Assembly (NCBI GenBank): GCA_013393545.1
Contig: JABXHG010000180.1
Location: 1 to 45,438, forward strand
Direction of reading: 5' to 3'
Source of the DNA: Alteromonadaceae bacterium
GTDB lineage: Bacteria > Pseudomonadota > Gammaproteobacteria > Pseudomonadales > Oleiphilaceae
Length of the DNA stretch: 45,438 nucleotides
The notes beneath the pieces are model-generated. The model made no database searches and was not told where the DNA came from. It was given only the letters and a program-made list of their open reading frames with translations. Each line of letters opens with the position of its first letter. Position 1 is the stretch's first letter. The position numbers were made by a program, and so were the translations under genes. Below are positions 10,122 through 18,549 of the stretch, piece by piece.

Positions 10122-10835
10122 TCAAACCTCCGGGCCTGGCCACTGCCAGGTGAAGTTCCATTCCGGCACGGATGGCGGCTGATCCACGCTTGCCCTGAGT
10201 ATAGACAGAAATTCAGCCCGTGGAATGGAGCGTGCCCCCATGGACAGCAGGTGATCGCTTTCCACCTGGCAATCCATCAGCCGGTAACCCCATTCGATCA
10301 GCTGACGGGTCAGGTGAACCATCAGGACCTTGGAGGCATTGGTCTCCAGGGAAAACATGGATTCACCGAAAAAACACCGGCCAATGGCCAGCCCGTACAT
10401 GCCGCCTACCAGCTCACCCTGGCGGTTCCAGGCTTCGATGGAGTGGGCATGCCCCAGCCGGTGCAGCTCGGTGTAGGCGGCGATCATGTCGTCGGTAATC
10501 CAGGTGCCTTCGGCGCGGGTGTTGGCACACAGGCGGATAACCCGGCCAAAGGTCTGGTCGGCGGTAATGCGAAACCGCTGCTGATTAAGCGTTCGCCGCA
10601 GGCTGCGGGATACGTGGACTTCGGCGGGCGGAAGAATGCAGCGCGGGTTGGGCGACCACCAGAGAATTGGCTGGTCGTCGCTGAACCAGGGAAAAATGCC
10701 GTTGCGGTAAGCCAGCAACAGCCGTTGCGGGTGCAGGTCGCCACCCAGCACCAGCAGACCGTCCGGGTCGTCCAGCGCTTCTTCGACCGGGGGGAACCAG
10801 AGCTGGTTCGCGTCAAGCCAGGGTAGCGACGTCAT
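10122..10835 (-). CDS. aat: Leucyl/phenylalanyl-tRNA--protein transferase
   Basis: 237-residue transferase that adds Leu or Phe to N-terminal Lys or Arg, making N-degrons. Family landmarks: N-terminal FPPVEEALDDPDGLLVLGGD, then GIFPWFSDDQPILWWSPNPR, and GELVGGMYGLAIGRCFFGES (GNAT-like core), all intact. Begins 12 bases after trxB and abuts bpt. Together with bpt, clpS and clpA it completes the bacterial N-end rule branch within about 4.5 kb. Confidence 0.96.
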   Translation of the reverse strand: MTSLPWLDANQLWFPPVEEALDDPDGLLVLGGDLHPQRLLLAYRNGIFPWFSDDQPILWWSPNPRCILPPAEVHVSRSLRRTLNQQRFRITADQTFGRVIRLCANTRAEGTWITDDMIAAYTELHRLGHAHSIEAWNRQGELVGGMYGLAIGRCFFGESMFSLETNASKVLMVHLTRQLIEWGYRLMDCQVESDHLLSMGARSIPRAEFLSILRASVDQPPSVPEWNFTWQWPGPEV

Positions 10836-10847
10836 AACGGGCCGGTT

Positions 10848-11831
<984 letters not shown>

Positions 11832-11908
11832 CTACCACGAATGGCCATGGCTGCCATTTGTTTGCGGCAATGCCTTTTATAAAGTTGTGCTATAAGGTCA
11901 GTTGGCCG

Positions 11909-12820
11909 TTATTCAAGCACGGAAACCGTGGTCAGCAGGTGGCGGACCCGTTCGGTGCTTTTGCCGGTTTCTCCCTGTTCCAGCCGGTGTTCGGCGATGG
12001 CGGGGAACACGGCTTGCAGATCATCCGGCAATACATGTTTACGGCCGTTCATCAGCGCCCAGGCCTTGGAGGCCCTTAGCAGGCCAAGGCCGGCCCGGGG
12101 CGACAGCCCGTACATCAGCCCCGGCAGGCGTCGGCTTTCGGCCAGCAGCCGCTGCAGGTAATCCAGTAGTGCCGGGCTGGCGGTTACCTTGTCCACCGCT
12201 TCCTGTAGGGTCTGCAGCTGTTCGCGCGGTAGCAGTGTGGGCAGGCGTTCGGTAACGGATTTCCGGTCTTCGCCCTCCAGCAGCTCCCGTTCGGCCCTGG
12301 GGTCCGGGTAGCCGAGTCGCAGACGCATCAAAAAGCGATCCAGCTGGGATTCCGGCAGTGGGAAAGTGCCACCCTGTTCGATGGGGTTCTGGGTGGCGAT
12401 CACGAAAAATGGCGAGGGCAGTGGCCGGGTTTCGCCTTCGATGGACACCTGCCGTTCTTCCATGGCCTCGAGCAAAGCGCTCTGGGTGCGGGGCGAGGCG
12501 CGGTTGATTTCATCCGCCAGAACCACCTGGGAGAAAATGGGCCCAGGATGGAACACCAGATCTCCGGCCTGTTTGTCGAACATGGCGTAGCCCAGCAAGT
12601 CCGCCGGCAGCAGGTCATTGGTGAACTGAATGCGCCGGTAACTCAGGCCCATCACTTTCGCCAGGGCATGGGATAGGGTGGTCTTGCCCATGCCGGGGAT
12701 GTCTTCAATCAGCAGGTGGCCGCGGGCCAGCAGCCCGCAAACGGCCAGGCGAACCTGTGGTTCCTTGCCCAGCAGTACGCTGTTCAGTTCGTTGACCAGT
12801 TGGTCGATGGTTTGTTGCAT
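11909..12820 (-). CDS. MoxR-family AAA+ ATPase
   Basis: 303-residue AAA+ chaperone-like ATPase. Walker A is IPGMGKTTLSHAL near residue 40, Walker B VVLADEINRASPRTQ near 105, sensor 1 FFVIATQNPIEQGGT and sensor 2/arginine region in the C-terminal lid (LSPRAGLGLLRASKAWAL). MoxR proteins usually work with von Willebrand factor A-domain partners, which are normally the next genes; here the following gene is trxB, so the partner is absent. Starts seven bases after aguB, so it is probably expressed with the agu genes, a curious partnership. Specific function unknown. Confidence 0.92.
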   Translation of the reverse strand: MQQTIDQLVNELNSVLLGKEPQVRLAVCGLLARGHLLIEDIPGMGKTTLSHALAKVMGLSYRRIQFTNDLLPADLLGYAMFDKQAGDLVFHPGPIFSQVVLADEINRASPRTQSALLEAMEERQVSIEGETRPLPSPFFVIATQNPIEQGGTFPLPESQLDRFLMRLRLGYPDPRAERELLEGEDRKSVTERLPTLLPREQLQTLQEAVDKVTASPALLDYLQRLLAESRRLPGLMYGLSPRAGLGLLRASKAWALMNGRKHVLPDDLQAVFPAIAEHRLEQGETGKSTERVRHLLTTVSVLE

Positions 12821-12827
12821 GCGGCTG

Positions 12828-13751
12828 TTAATCCCTTACCCGCTTGAGAATGTCGCCGTAGGCGTCGATGCGCCGATCTCTGAAATACGGCCAGATGCGC
12901 CGGACGGATTCGGTGCGTTGGTAATCGAGGCTGGCGGTCAGCACGGTCGGGCTGTGTTCGTCCGCCCTGGCCAGAAACTCGCCCTGGGGGCCGCAGATAA
13001 AACTGTTGCCCCAGAAACGAATGCCGTCGGTGTGACCGGATGGGTCTGGTTCGGTTCCCACCCGGTTGGGCGCGATGACCGGCAGGTTGTTGGCCACTGC
13101 ATGGCCCCGTTGCACGGTGACCCAGGCTTCCAGCTGGCGGGCCTGTTCGCACGGATCGTCGGTGACATCCCAGCCGATGGCTGTGGGGTAAATCAGCAAC
13201 TCCGCTCCGGCCAGCGCCATCAGGCGAGCGGCTTCCGGGTACCACTGATCCCAGCACACAAGAACGCCCAGTTTGCCGATTGATGTGTCGATGGGAGTGA
13301 AGCCGTTGGCGCCGTCATTGAAGGTGGCATCGCCCGGTGTGAAGTAGAATTTTTCATAGAATCCGGGGTCGTCCGGAATGTGCATTTTCCGGTACAGGCC
13401 CGCCAAACTGCCGTCGGTGTCGAATACCACGGCGGTGTTGTGGTACACCCCATTCATGCGCCGCTCGAAGATGGAACCCACCAGGACAATGCCCAATTCT
13501 GCGGCCAGGGCCGACAGCCGTTCACTGGTCGGGCCGGGAATGGGCTCGGCCAGGTCAAACACCGCGGTGTCTTCGGTCTGGCAAAAATACAGAGTGGCGT
13601 GCAGTTCCTGCAGAACCACCAGCTGAGCCCCACCGGCTGCCGCCTCGCGAACCAGGGATTCGGAGGTGGCCAGGCTGGCTTGTTTGTCAGTGGAGCAGGT
13701 TTGCTGGACGGCGGCGACTTTGAGGGTACGGCGGGGCGTGGCCTGGCTCAT
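12828..13751 (-). CDS. aguB: N-carbamoylputrescine amidase
   Basis: 307-residue nitrilase-superfamily enzyme that hydrolyses N-carbamoylputrescine to putrescine. The Glu-Lys-Cys triad is visible: Glu in VVLQELHATLYF, Lys in LYRKMHIPDDPGFYEKFYF, Cys in VLVCWDQWYPEAARL. HIPDDPGFYEKFYFTPGD is characteristic of AguB rather than general nitrilases. Its start overlaps the aguA stop by four bases, so it is coupled to the enzyme that makes its substrate. Confidence 0.95.
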   Translation of the reverse strand: MSQATPRRTLKVAAVQQTCSTDKQASLATSESLVREAAAGGAQLVVLQELHATLYFCQTEDTAVFDLAEPIPGPTSERLSALAAELGIVLVGSIFERRMNGVYHNTAVVFDTDGSLAGLYRKMHIPDDPGFYEKFYFTPGDATFNDGANGFTPIDTSIGKLGVLVCWDQWYPEAARLMALAGAELLIYPTAIGWDVTDDPCEQARQLEAWVTVQRGHAVANNLPVIAPNRVGTEPDPSGHTDGIRFWGNSFICGPQGEFLARADEHSPTVLTASLDYQRTESVRRIWPYFRDRRIDAYGDILKRVRD

Positions 13752-14833
13752 ACGTCAAGTACTCCCTTGGGGAGCTGCATCGCCAGGCAGTGCAGGCTAC
13801 CGTGCTGGTGGATCAGCGCCCGGCAATTGACCGGAATGATCTCCCGGTCCGGAAACAGCTCTGCCAGCAACTGAATGGCCTGCTCGTCCTGGGGCACGTC
13901 GTAGACTGGCAGCAATACGGCCCCGTTGATGATCAGGAAATTGGCGTAGGTGGCCGGCAGGCGCTGGCCGTCCTCGTCGTATATGGCGTCTGGCCAGGGC
14001 AGGGGGGTCAACCGATAGGGCTGGCCATTGGCCTGGCGGAACTCCCGCAGTTCCTCCTGCATGGCCTGCAGGGCGTCGTAGTGTTCGTCGGTCGGGTCCG
14101 GGCAGGCGATGTAACAGATATGATCCGGTGCACAGAAACGGGCCAGGGTATCGATATGACTGTCGGTATCATCGCCGGCCAGGTAGCCATGGTTCAGCCA
14201 GAGTACCCGCTCGGCACCCAGGTGCTCGCGCAGTGCATTCTCGACACCCGTGCGGTCAAGTTCCGGGTTGCGAGTGGGGGTGAGCAGGCACTCGCTGGTG
14301 GTCATCAGGGTGCCTTCGCCGTTGGATTCGATGGAGCCGCCTTCCAATACCATCTCAACGTGCTTCAACCGGCGTTTGCCAAGTACCCCGGCACCCGCCA
14401 AGTGAGTGTTCAGGGCGTTATCTTTTTCCCAGGAGAATTTGTTGCCCCAGGCATTGAACTGGAAATCCAGCACGTTAAAGCCGTCGTCGGTTTTTACCGT
14501 GATCGGGCCGTGATCCCGCGCCCAGGTGTCGTCGGCGGGTGCGGGAACGGTCACCACCCGGCCAGGCAGCTGGTTAGCTTCTGCCCATTGGTTGAGCTGT
14601 TCACCAAGTTTCTGCAGGCGGGAGACAAATTCGCAACTGATCAGAACATGCTCGAAACGCAGAATCTGTTGGGCGATTTCCTGGAACACGGGTTCCACGT
14701 CGTCCATCATTCGCACCCAGTCCGTACCCGGGTGTGGCCAGGTCAGCATGATCCCGCTCTGGGGTGCCCATTCGGCGGGCAGTACTGGTCTGGAAGTCAC
14801 TGGTTTTGCCCCCTGATGTTCAAAAGCGATCAT
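13748..14833 (-). CDS. aguA: Agmatine deiminase
   Basis: Enzyme of the guanidino-modifying superfamily that converts agmatine to N-carbamoylputrescine and ammonia. Landmarks: WPHPGTDW, DTWARDHGPI (substrate Asp and His), VLEGGSIESNGEGTLMTT, DSHIDTLARF (catalytic His) and the C-terminal Cys in HGSLHCLAMQLP. 361 residues from ATG 14833; an in-frame GTG closer to the conserved start (VTSRPVLPAEW) is an alternative. With aguB it forms a two-step route from agmatine to putrescine. No arginine decarboxylase is in the window. Confidence 0.95.
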   Translation of the reverse strand: MIAFEHQGAKPVTSRPVLPAEWAPQSGIMLTWPHPGTDWVRMMDDVEPVFQEIAQQILRFEHVLISCEFVSRLQKLGEQLNQWAEANQLPGRVVTVPAPADDTWARDHGPITVKTDDGFNVLDFQFNAWGNKFSWEKDNALNTHLAGAGVLGKRRLKHVEMVLEGGSIESNGEGTLMTTSECLLTPTRNPELDRTGVENALREHLGAERVLWLNHGYLAGDDTDSHIDTLARFCAPDHICYIACPDPTDEHYDALQAMQEELREFRQANGQPYRLTPLPWPDAIYDEDGQRLPATYANFLIINGAVLLPVYDVPQDEQAIQLLAELFPDREIIPVNCRALIHQHGSLHCLAMQLPKGVLDV

Positions 14834-14899
14834 TCTATCTGACCACCAGGGCGGCGTCAGGTACCGGGATGATAAAAACCGGTATCGGGAGCACGGAAT

Positions 14900-15196
14900 T
14901 CAGGGCTTTCGCTTCACCACCGTGTGCAGAACACGATCACCTTCGAAATACACGATAAAATCCGCGTAGTGCCACTGGCTGATGGGTGGTTGCCCGACCG
15001 GTCCGCGCGTCTCTTGTGGTGTGCCCCATTGCTGGCGCACGTCGGCCTGGCTTTTGCCACTGGCAGGTAGTTGCATTTGGCTACGGTCGGCCTGGGTGCC
15101 GACTGGCACGGTTAGCTGCTCGGCATGGGCGGGAAGGGAACCCATCAGGCCGAAAGTAAGGGCGAGGCAGGCAAGCCGGATTCCTTTTTTGTTCAT
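14900..15196 (-). CDS. Small secreted protein, unrecognised
   Basis: 98 residues with a clear Sec signal peptide: basic start, hydrophobic core LACLALTFGLMGSL and a cleavage-type site PAHAEQ near residue 24. The mature part is short and polar, ending in a beta-rich segment (WHYADFIVYFEGDRVLHTVV). I do not recognise a named family; its layout (a short conserved repeat-like QWGTPQ followed by YxDFxVYFE) resembles small SmpA/OmlA-like periplasmic proteins, but this is only an impression. Start 15196 is favoured because GGAG lies just ahead of it; the in-frame ATG at 15208 overlaps that ribosome site. Lies alone between aguA and the PilZ gene. Confidence 0.72.
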   Translation of the reverse strand: MNKKGIRLACLALTFGLMGSLPAHAEQLTVPVGTQADRSQMQLPASGKSQADVRQQWGTPQETRGPVGQPPISQWHYADFIVYFEGDRVLHTVVKRKP

Positions 15197-15310
15197 GCTG
15201 TTCTCCATTTTATGTGTGCCGGTTTGTTCGGGTTTGCGAGACGTGAAGTAAAGGTAATATCCCGTAATTTCAGGCGAAAGCGCAAGGTTAATCGCACGCC
15301 ACAGAAAAGT

Positions 15311-15898
15311 TTAGCGGTTTTGACGCTGGCGTACCTGCCACCTCATCACATGCCGGGCAATTTGTTGGCGGTCGCCGTCGTCAATGTGGGTAAATGCGGT
15401 GTGAATCCGCGCCTGGCCTGGTTCCGGCTGTTCCAGATCGAACACTTCGGCAACGGCGCGTGGCTGGTAAAGCTCCGGTGGCAGCGTCATGCGGATAGCC
15501 ATGATGTCGCCTTTTTGCCAGGCGCCGGCGCTGTCGGTAAAAGACAGGCCGCCTTCGCTCAGGGTGACGTCTTGCCAGTCCTCCGGTTGCAACGGATTTT
15601 GCTCAAAGGCGATAATGCGGGCCAGCGTGTCAATCTTGCTGTTCATTGACTTGAGCAGCCCCGCCAGAGTCCGGTCTCGCTCGGCCAGGGTGACCAGCTG
15701 GTTTTTGACATCATGATCCAGCCGTCGAAATTCGGCGTGCAGGCTCTCTTGCGGCGAGTCGTCAAAAACGTCGGTATCGGCGCTTCCGGCATGGTCCAGC
15801 CGGCGTATTTCCAGGCCAATGTGATCGTCAATGCGGTAAAACTCCCGGCGTTCACCGGGTGACGGGTCGGTCGGGGCGTTGCGTTCTGTGCCTGGCAT
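15311..15898 (-). CDS. PilZ-domain protein
   Basis: About 195 residues. Near the N-terminus is the c-di-GMP-binding RxxxR box (RREFYRID), and in the C-terminal half is DVTLSEGGLSF, the second PilZ motif, in which the usual (D/N)xSxxG has Thr at the first position. The middle is helical and charged. The C-terminal barrel ends in a basic tail (RWQVRQRQNR). Divergent from lolC, as is the PilZ protein PA2989 beside the lol genes of Pseudomonas aeruginosa (from memory), so synteny supports the call. ATG 15898 has GGAG five bases ahead; the longer frame would need a TTG at 15916. Binding is likely but the altered motif leaves doubt. Confidence 0.8.
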   Translation of the reverse strand: MPGTERNAPTDPSPGERREFYRIDDHIGLEIRRLDHAGSADTDVFDDSPQESLHAEFRRLDHDVKNQLVTLAERDRTLAGLLKSMNSKIDTLARIIAFEQNPLQPEDWQDVTLSEGGLSFTDSAGAWQKGDIMAIRMTLPPELYQPRAVAEVFDLEQPEPGQARIHTAFTHIDDGDRQQIARHVMRWQVRQRQNR

Positions 15899-15992
15899 CC
15901 TGTCTCCGGGTGGCAAGTGTTTAGTGATTCGAAAGAAGTTTAGCAGTTTCCGAAGGCGGCAGACTCCAAGGTAGCAACAGGCACCCCAATTT

Positions 15993-17237
15993 ATGTTCAG
16001 ACCCCTATCGTTTTACATTGGCCTGCGGTACACCGCCGCCAAGCGCCGAAATCACTTTATTTCCTTCATTTCCCTGACGTCGATGATCGGCCTCATGCTT
16101 GGCGTGGCTGTTCTGATCATTGTGTTGTCGGTCATGAACGGCTTCGACCGAGAACTTAAACAGCGAATCCTCGGCATGGTGCCTCACGCTACGGTACAGG
16201 GCGCCGACGGGCCTCTGGACGACTGGCAGCGAATCGATCAGCTGGCCCAGGCTCATCCAAGAGTGGAGGCGGCAGCGCCGTTTATCCAGGGGCAGGGCAT
16301 GGTGACCGGCGGCGGCAATGTTCGTGGTGTCATGCTCAACGGTGTGGTGCCAGAGCAGGAAGCCACGGTATCGATCATTGAAAACCACTTCGTGCAGGGT
16401 TCGCTGGGTGCGCTGAAATCCGGCGAGTTCGGTATTATTATCGGTCGTTTGATGGCCAACAGCCTTGGCCTCGGTATTGGCGACCGGCTGACGGTGGTGT
16501 TGCCGGAGGCGTCGGTTACGCCGGCGGGGGTGCTGCCACGACTCAAACGCTTTACCGTGAAAGGTATTTTCAGTGTTGGCGCTGAGCTGGATGGCAACTA
16601 CGCGCTGGTTCACATGGATGATGCTGCGCGCCTGATGCGCACCGGTGGCAGGGCCGAGGGCGTGCGCCTGCTGGTGGACGATCTTTTCGCGGCACCCAAA
16701 GTCGCCCATGAGGTGGCGCGAACCCTGGACGGCCGTTATTACGTCTCGGACTGGACGCGCACTCACGGTAACCTGTTCCAGGCCATCCGTATGGAAAAAA
16801 CCATGATCGGCCTGCTGCTGATGTTCATTGTCGCGGTGGCCGCGTTCAATATTGTTTCCACCCTGGTCATGGTGGTGACCGACAAAACGGCGGATATCGC
16901 CATTCTGCGCACCATGGGTGCCACGCCCGGCAAGATCATGCGCATTTTTATTGTGCAGGGGGCGGTAATCGGTGTCTTTGGCACCCTGGTTGGCACCGCC
17001 CTTGGGATTCTGGGGGCGCTCTATATCAGTGATGTGATTGCCTGGGTTGAGAGCGTCCTGGGGCAACAGTTCCTCAGTGCGGATGTGTATTTCATCAGTT
17101 ACCTGCCATCGCAGCTGCAGTGGAACGATGTGCTGATTATCAGTGGCGCCGGGTTGGCCATGAGCCTGCTGGCCACCATTTATCCCGCCTGGCGGGCATC
17201 CAGAGTTGAACCGGCAGAGGCCCTGCGTTATGAGTGA
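15993..17237 (+). CDS. lolC: Lipoprotein-releasing ABC transporter permease, LolC/LolE (LolF) type
   Basis: 414-residue inner-membrane permease that, with LolD, pulls lipoproteins out of the inner membrane and passes them to LolA. Four membrane spans in the MacB/LolC layout: one near residues 25-47 (LMLGVAVLIIVLSVMNGFDREL), a large periplasmic domain, then three spans (LLLMFIVAVAAFNIVSTLVM; a second around VQGAVIGVFGTLVGTALG; a third near the end). C-terminus ends [18 protein letters not shown], the family signature. lolD overlaps its end by eight bases. No second permease follows, so the complex may be the two-gene LolDF type rather than LolCDE; a lolE elsewhere cannot be excluded. Confidence 0.93.
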   Translation: MFRPLSFYIGLRYTAAKRRNHFISFISLTSMIGLMLGVAVLIIVLSVMNGFDRELKQRILGMVPHATVQGADGPLDDWQRIDQLAQAHPRVEAAAPFIQGQGMVTGGGNVRGVMLNGVVPEQEATVSIIENHFVQGSLGALKSGEFGIIIGRLMANSLGLGIGDRLTVVLPEASVTPAGVLPRLKRFTVKGIFSVGAELDGNYALVHMDDAARLMRTGGRAEGVRLLVDDLFAAPKVAHEVARTLDGRYYVSDWTRTHGNLFQAIRMEKTMIGLLLMFIVAVAAFNIVSTLVMVVTDKTADIAILRTMGATPGKIMRIFIVQGAVIGVFGTLVGTALGILGALYISDVIAWVESVLGQQFLSADVYFISYLPSQLQWNDVLIISGAGLAMSLLATIYPAWRASRVEPAEALRYE

Positions 17238-17934
17238 TTCTACCGCACCGGCCAGCGCGCCGGTTATCGATTGCAGCCAGCTGACCCGAACCTACAGCGA
17301 GGGGCCGGAGACGCTGACCATTTTTTCCGATATCTCCCTGCAGGTTCAGCCCGGGGAAACCGTGGCGATTGTCGGCAGCAGCGGCGCCGGCAAGACCACG
17401 CTGCTGAACTTGTTGGGCGGCCTGGACCGGCCCACCTCCGGGCATATCCAAATTTGCGGCCAGGACATTCATCGGCTTTCCGAGGGGGGAAGAGCCCGGT
17501 TCAGAAGCCGCAACCTGGGGTTTGTTTACCAGTTTCACCACCTGTTGCCGGAATTCTCGGCATTGGAAAATGTAATGATGCCGTGCGCCCTGGCCGGCAT
17601 GAAACCGGCACAGGCGGCGAAGAAGGCCGAAGCGCTGCTGGCACGGGTCGGGCTGGCCGAGCGTTTGAAACACAAGCCGGGTGAACTTTCCGGGGGTGAG
17701 CGCCAGCGGGTGGCCATTGCCCGCGCGCTGGTCAATGACCCGCAGTGCGTGCTGATGGACGAGCCTACTGGTAACCTGGACGAGCAGACTGGTGAAGGCA
17801 TTCGTGCCCTGATCGAGGAATTGCGGGATCAATCCGGCACGGCATTCGTGATGGTGACCCACGACATGACCATGGCCCGGAGCCTGGGGCGGGTACTTCG
17901 CCTGGAGCAGGGAAGGCTGGTTCAGGAGCCGTGA
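17230..17934 (+). CDS. lolD: Lipoprotein-releasing ABC transporter ATPase LolD
   Basis: 234-residue ABC ATPase that powers the Lol permease. Walker [20 protein letters not shown] near residue 47, Q-loop [12 protein letters not shown], signature [17 protein letters not shown], Walker [13 protein letters not shown], and switch His in VTHD. LolD-typical FHHLLPEF is clear. The start at 17230 (ATGAGTGA) overlaps the lolC stop; the frame extends to 17206 but that lies inside lolC. The 3' end overlaps the convergent DUF2062 gene by 13 bases. Confidence 0.96.
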   Translation: MSDSTAPASAPVIDCSQLTRTYSEGPETLTIFSDISLQVQPGETVAIVGSSGAGKTTLLNLLGGLDRPTSGHIQICGQDIHRLSEGGRARFRSRNLGFVYQFHHLLPEFSALENVMMPCALAGMKPAQAAKKAEALLARVGLAERLKHKPGELSGGERQRVAIARALVNDPQCVLMDEPTGNLDEQTGEGIRALIEELRDQSGTAFVMVTHDMTMARSLGRVLRLEQGRLVQEP

Positions 17935-18467
17935 CGGTGGTTCACGGTGGGTGGCAGATGGTTGCGGCGACGCTGGCGCCAGTCGGTTCGGATTTTACGC
18001 CGCCAGATATACTGGATAACCAGGTAAGCCAGGCAGGCGATAACCGTCGCGGTCACCAGTGAACCCAGGTACAGCGGTATGCCGATATCCACCAGCCGGC
18101 TGCCGAGCCATTCTCGCGAGACTTCGAATTCGAACGGGAGCAGAGGCCGGTCCAGAATCCAGACGCCCAGGCGGTAATTGAAATAAAAGATCGGAGGCAT
18201 GGTCAGCGGGTTACTGACCCAGACCAGGGCAACGGACAGCGGCAGGTTGGCATTCAGCCAGATTGCGCAGAGGGCTGCGCCCAGCATCTGGAACGGCATG
18301 GGGATAAAGCTGAACCAGACCCCTACCAGAAAGGCCCTGGCCACGGAGTGCCGGTTGATGTGCCACAGGTTGGGTTCATGAAGGACATCCCCGAGAAAGT
18401 GCAGCGAACGCATGGAGCGCACTTTCTCCGGAGTAGGCAAATACCGCTTCATGAACTTCTTCGGCAT
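17922..18467 (-). CDS. DUF2062 membrane protein
   Basis: About 181 residues. Sequence after the start is MPKKFMKRYLPTPEKV, then a domain with HSVARAFLVGVWFSFIPMPFQM and VSNPLTMPPIFYFNYRLG, the hallmarks of DUF2062, with about three membrane segments (one near 60-80, one near 85-110, one near 140-165). The C-terminus is basic and His-rich. Function of the family is unknown; it often sits beside comEC or msbA-type genes, as here. ATG 18467 is chosen because the DUF2062 homology begins there; upstream frame has low-complexity shadow sequence. Divergent from comEC. Confidence 0.85.
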   Translation of the reverse strand: MPKKFMKRYLPTPEKVRSMRSLHFLGDVLHEPNLWHINRHSVARAFLVGVWFSFIPMPFQMLGAALCAIWLNANLPLSVALVWVSNPLTMPPIFYFNYRLGVWILDRPLLPFEFEVSREWLGSRLVDIGIPLYLGSLVTATVIACLAYLVIQYIWRRKIRTDWRQRRRNHLPPTVNHRHGS

Positions 18468-18549
18468 TGGAAGTCCGGCCTGTGATCTGATGTCAGGATG
18501 ATAACCGCCAGCCGCGCTGCCGGTTTGCCAACTGCAAGGAGGACAGGGA

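Noticed and set aside
16005..17066. 353-codon minus-strand frame across lolC
   Set aside because: Antisense to lolC with composition typical of a shadow frame and no conserved motif.
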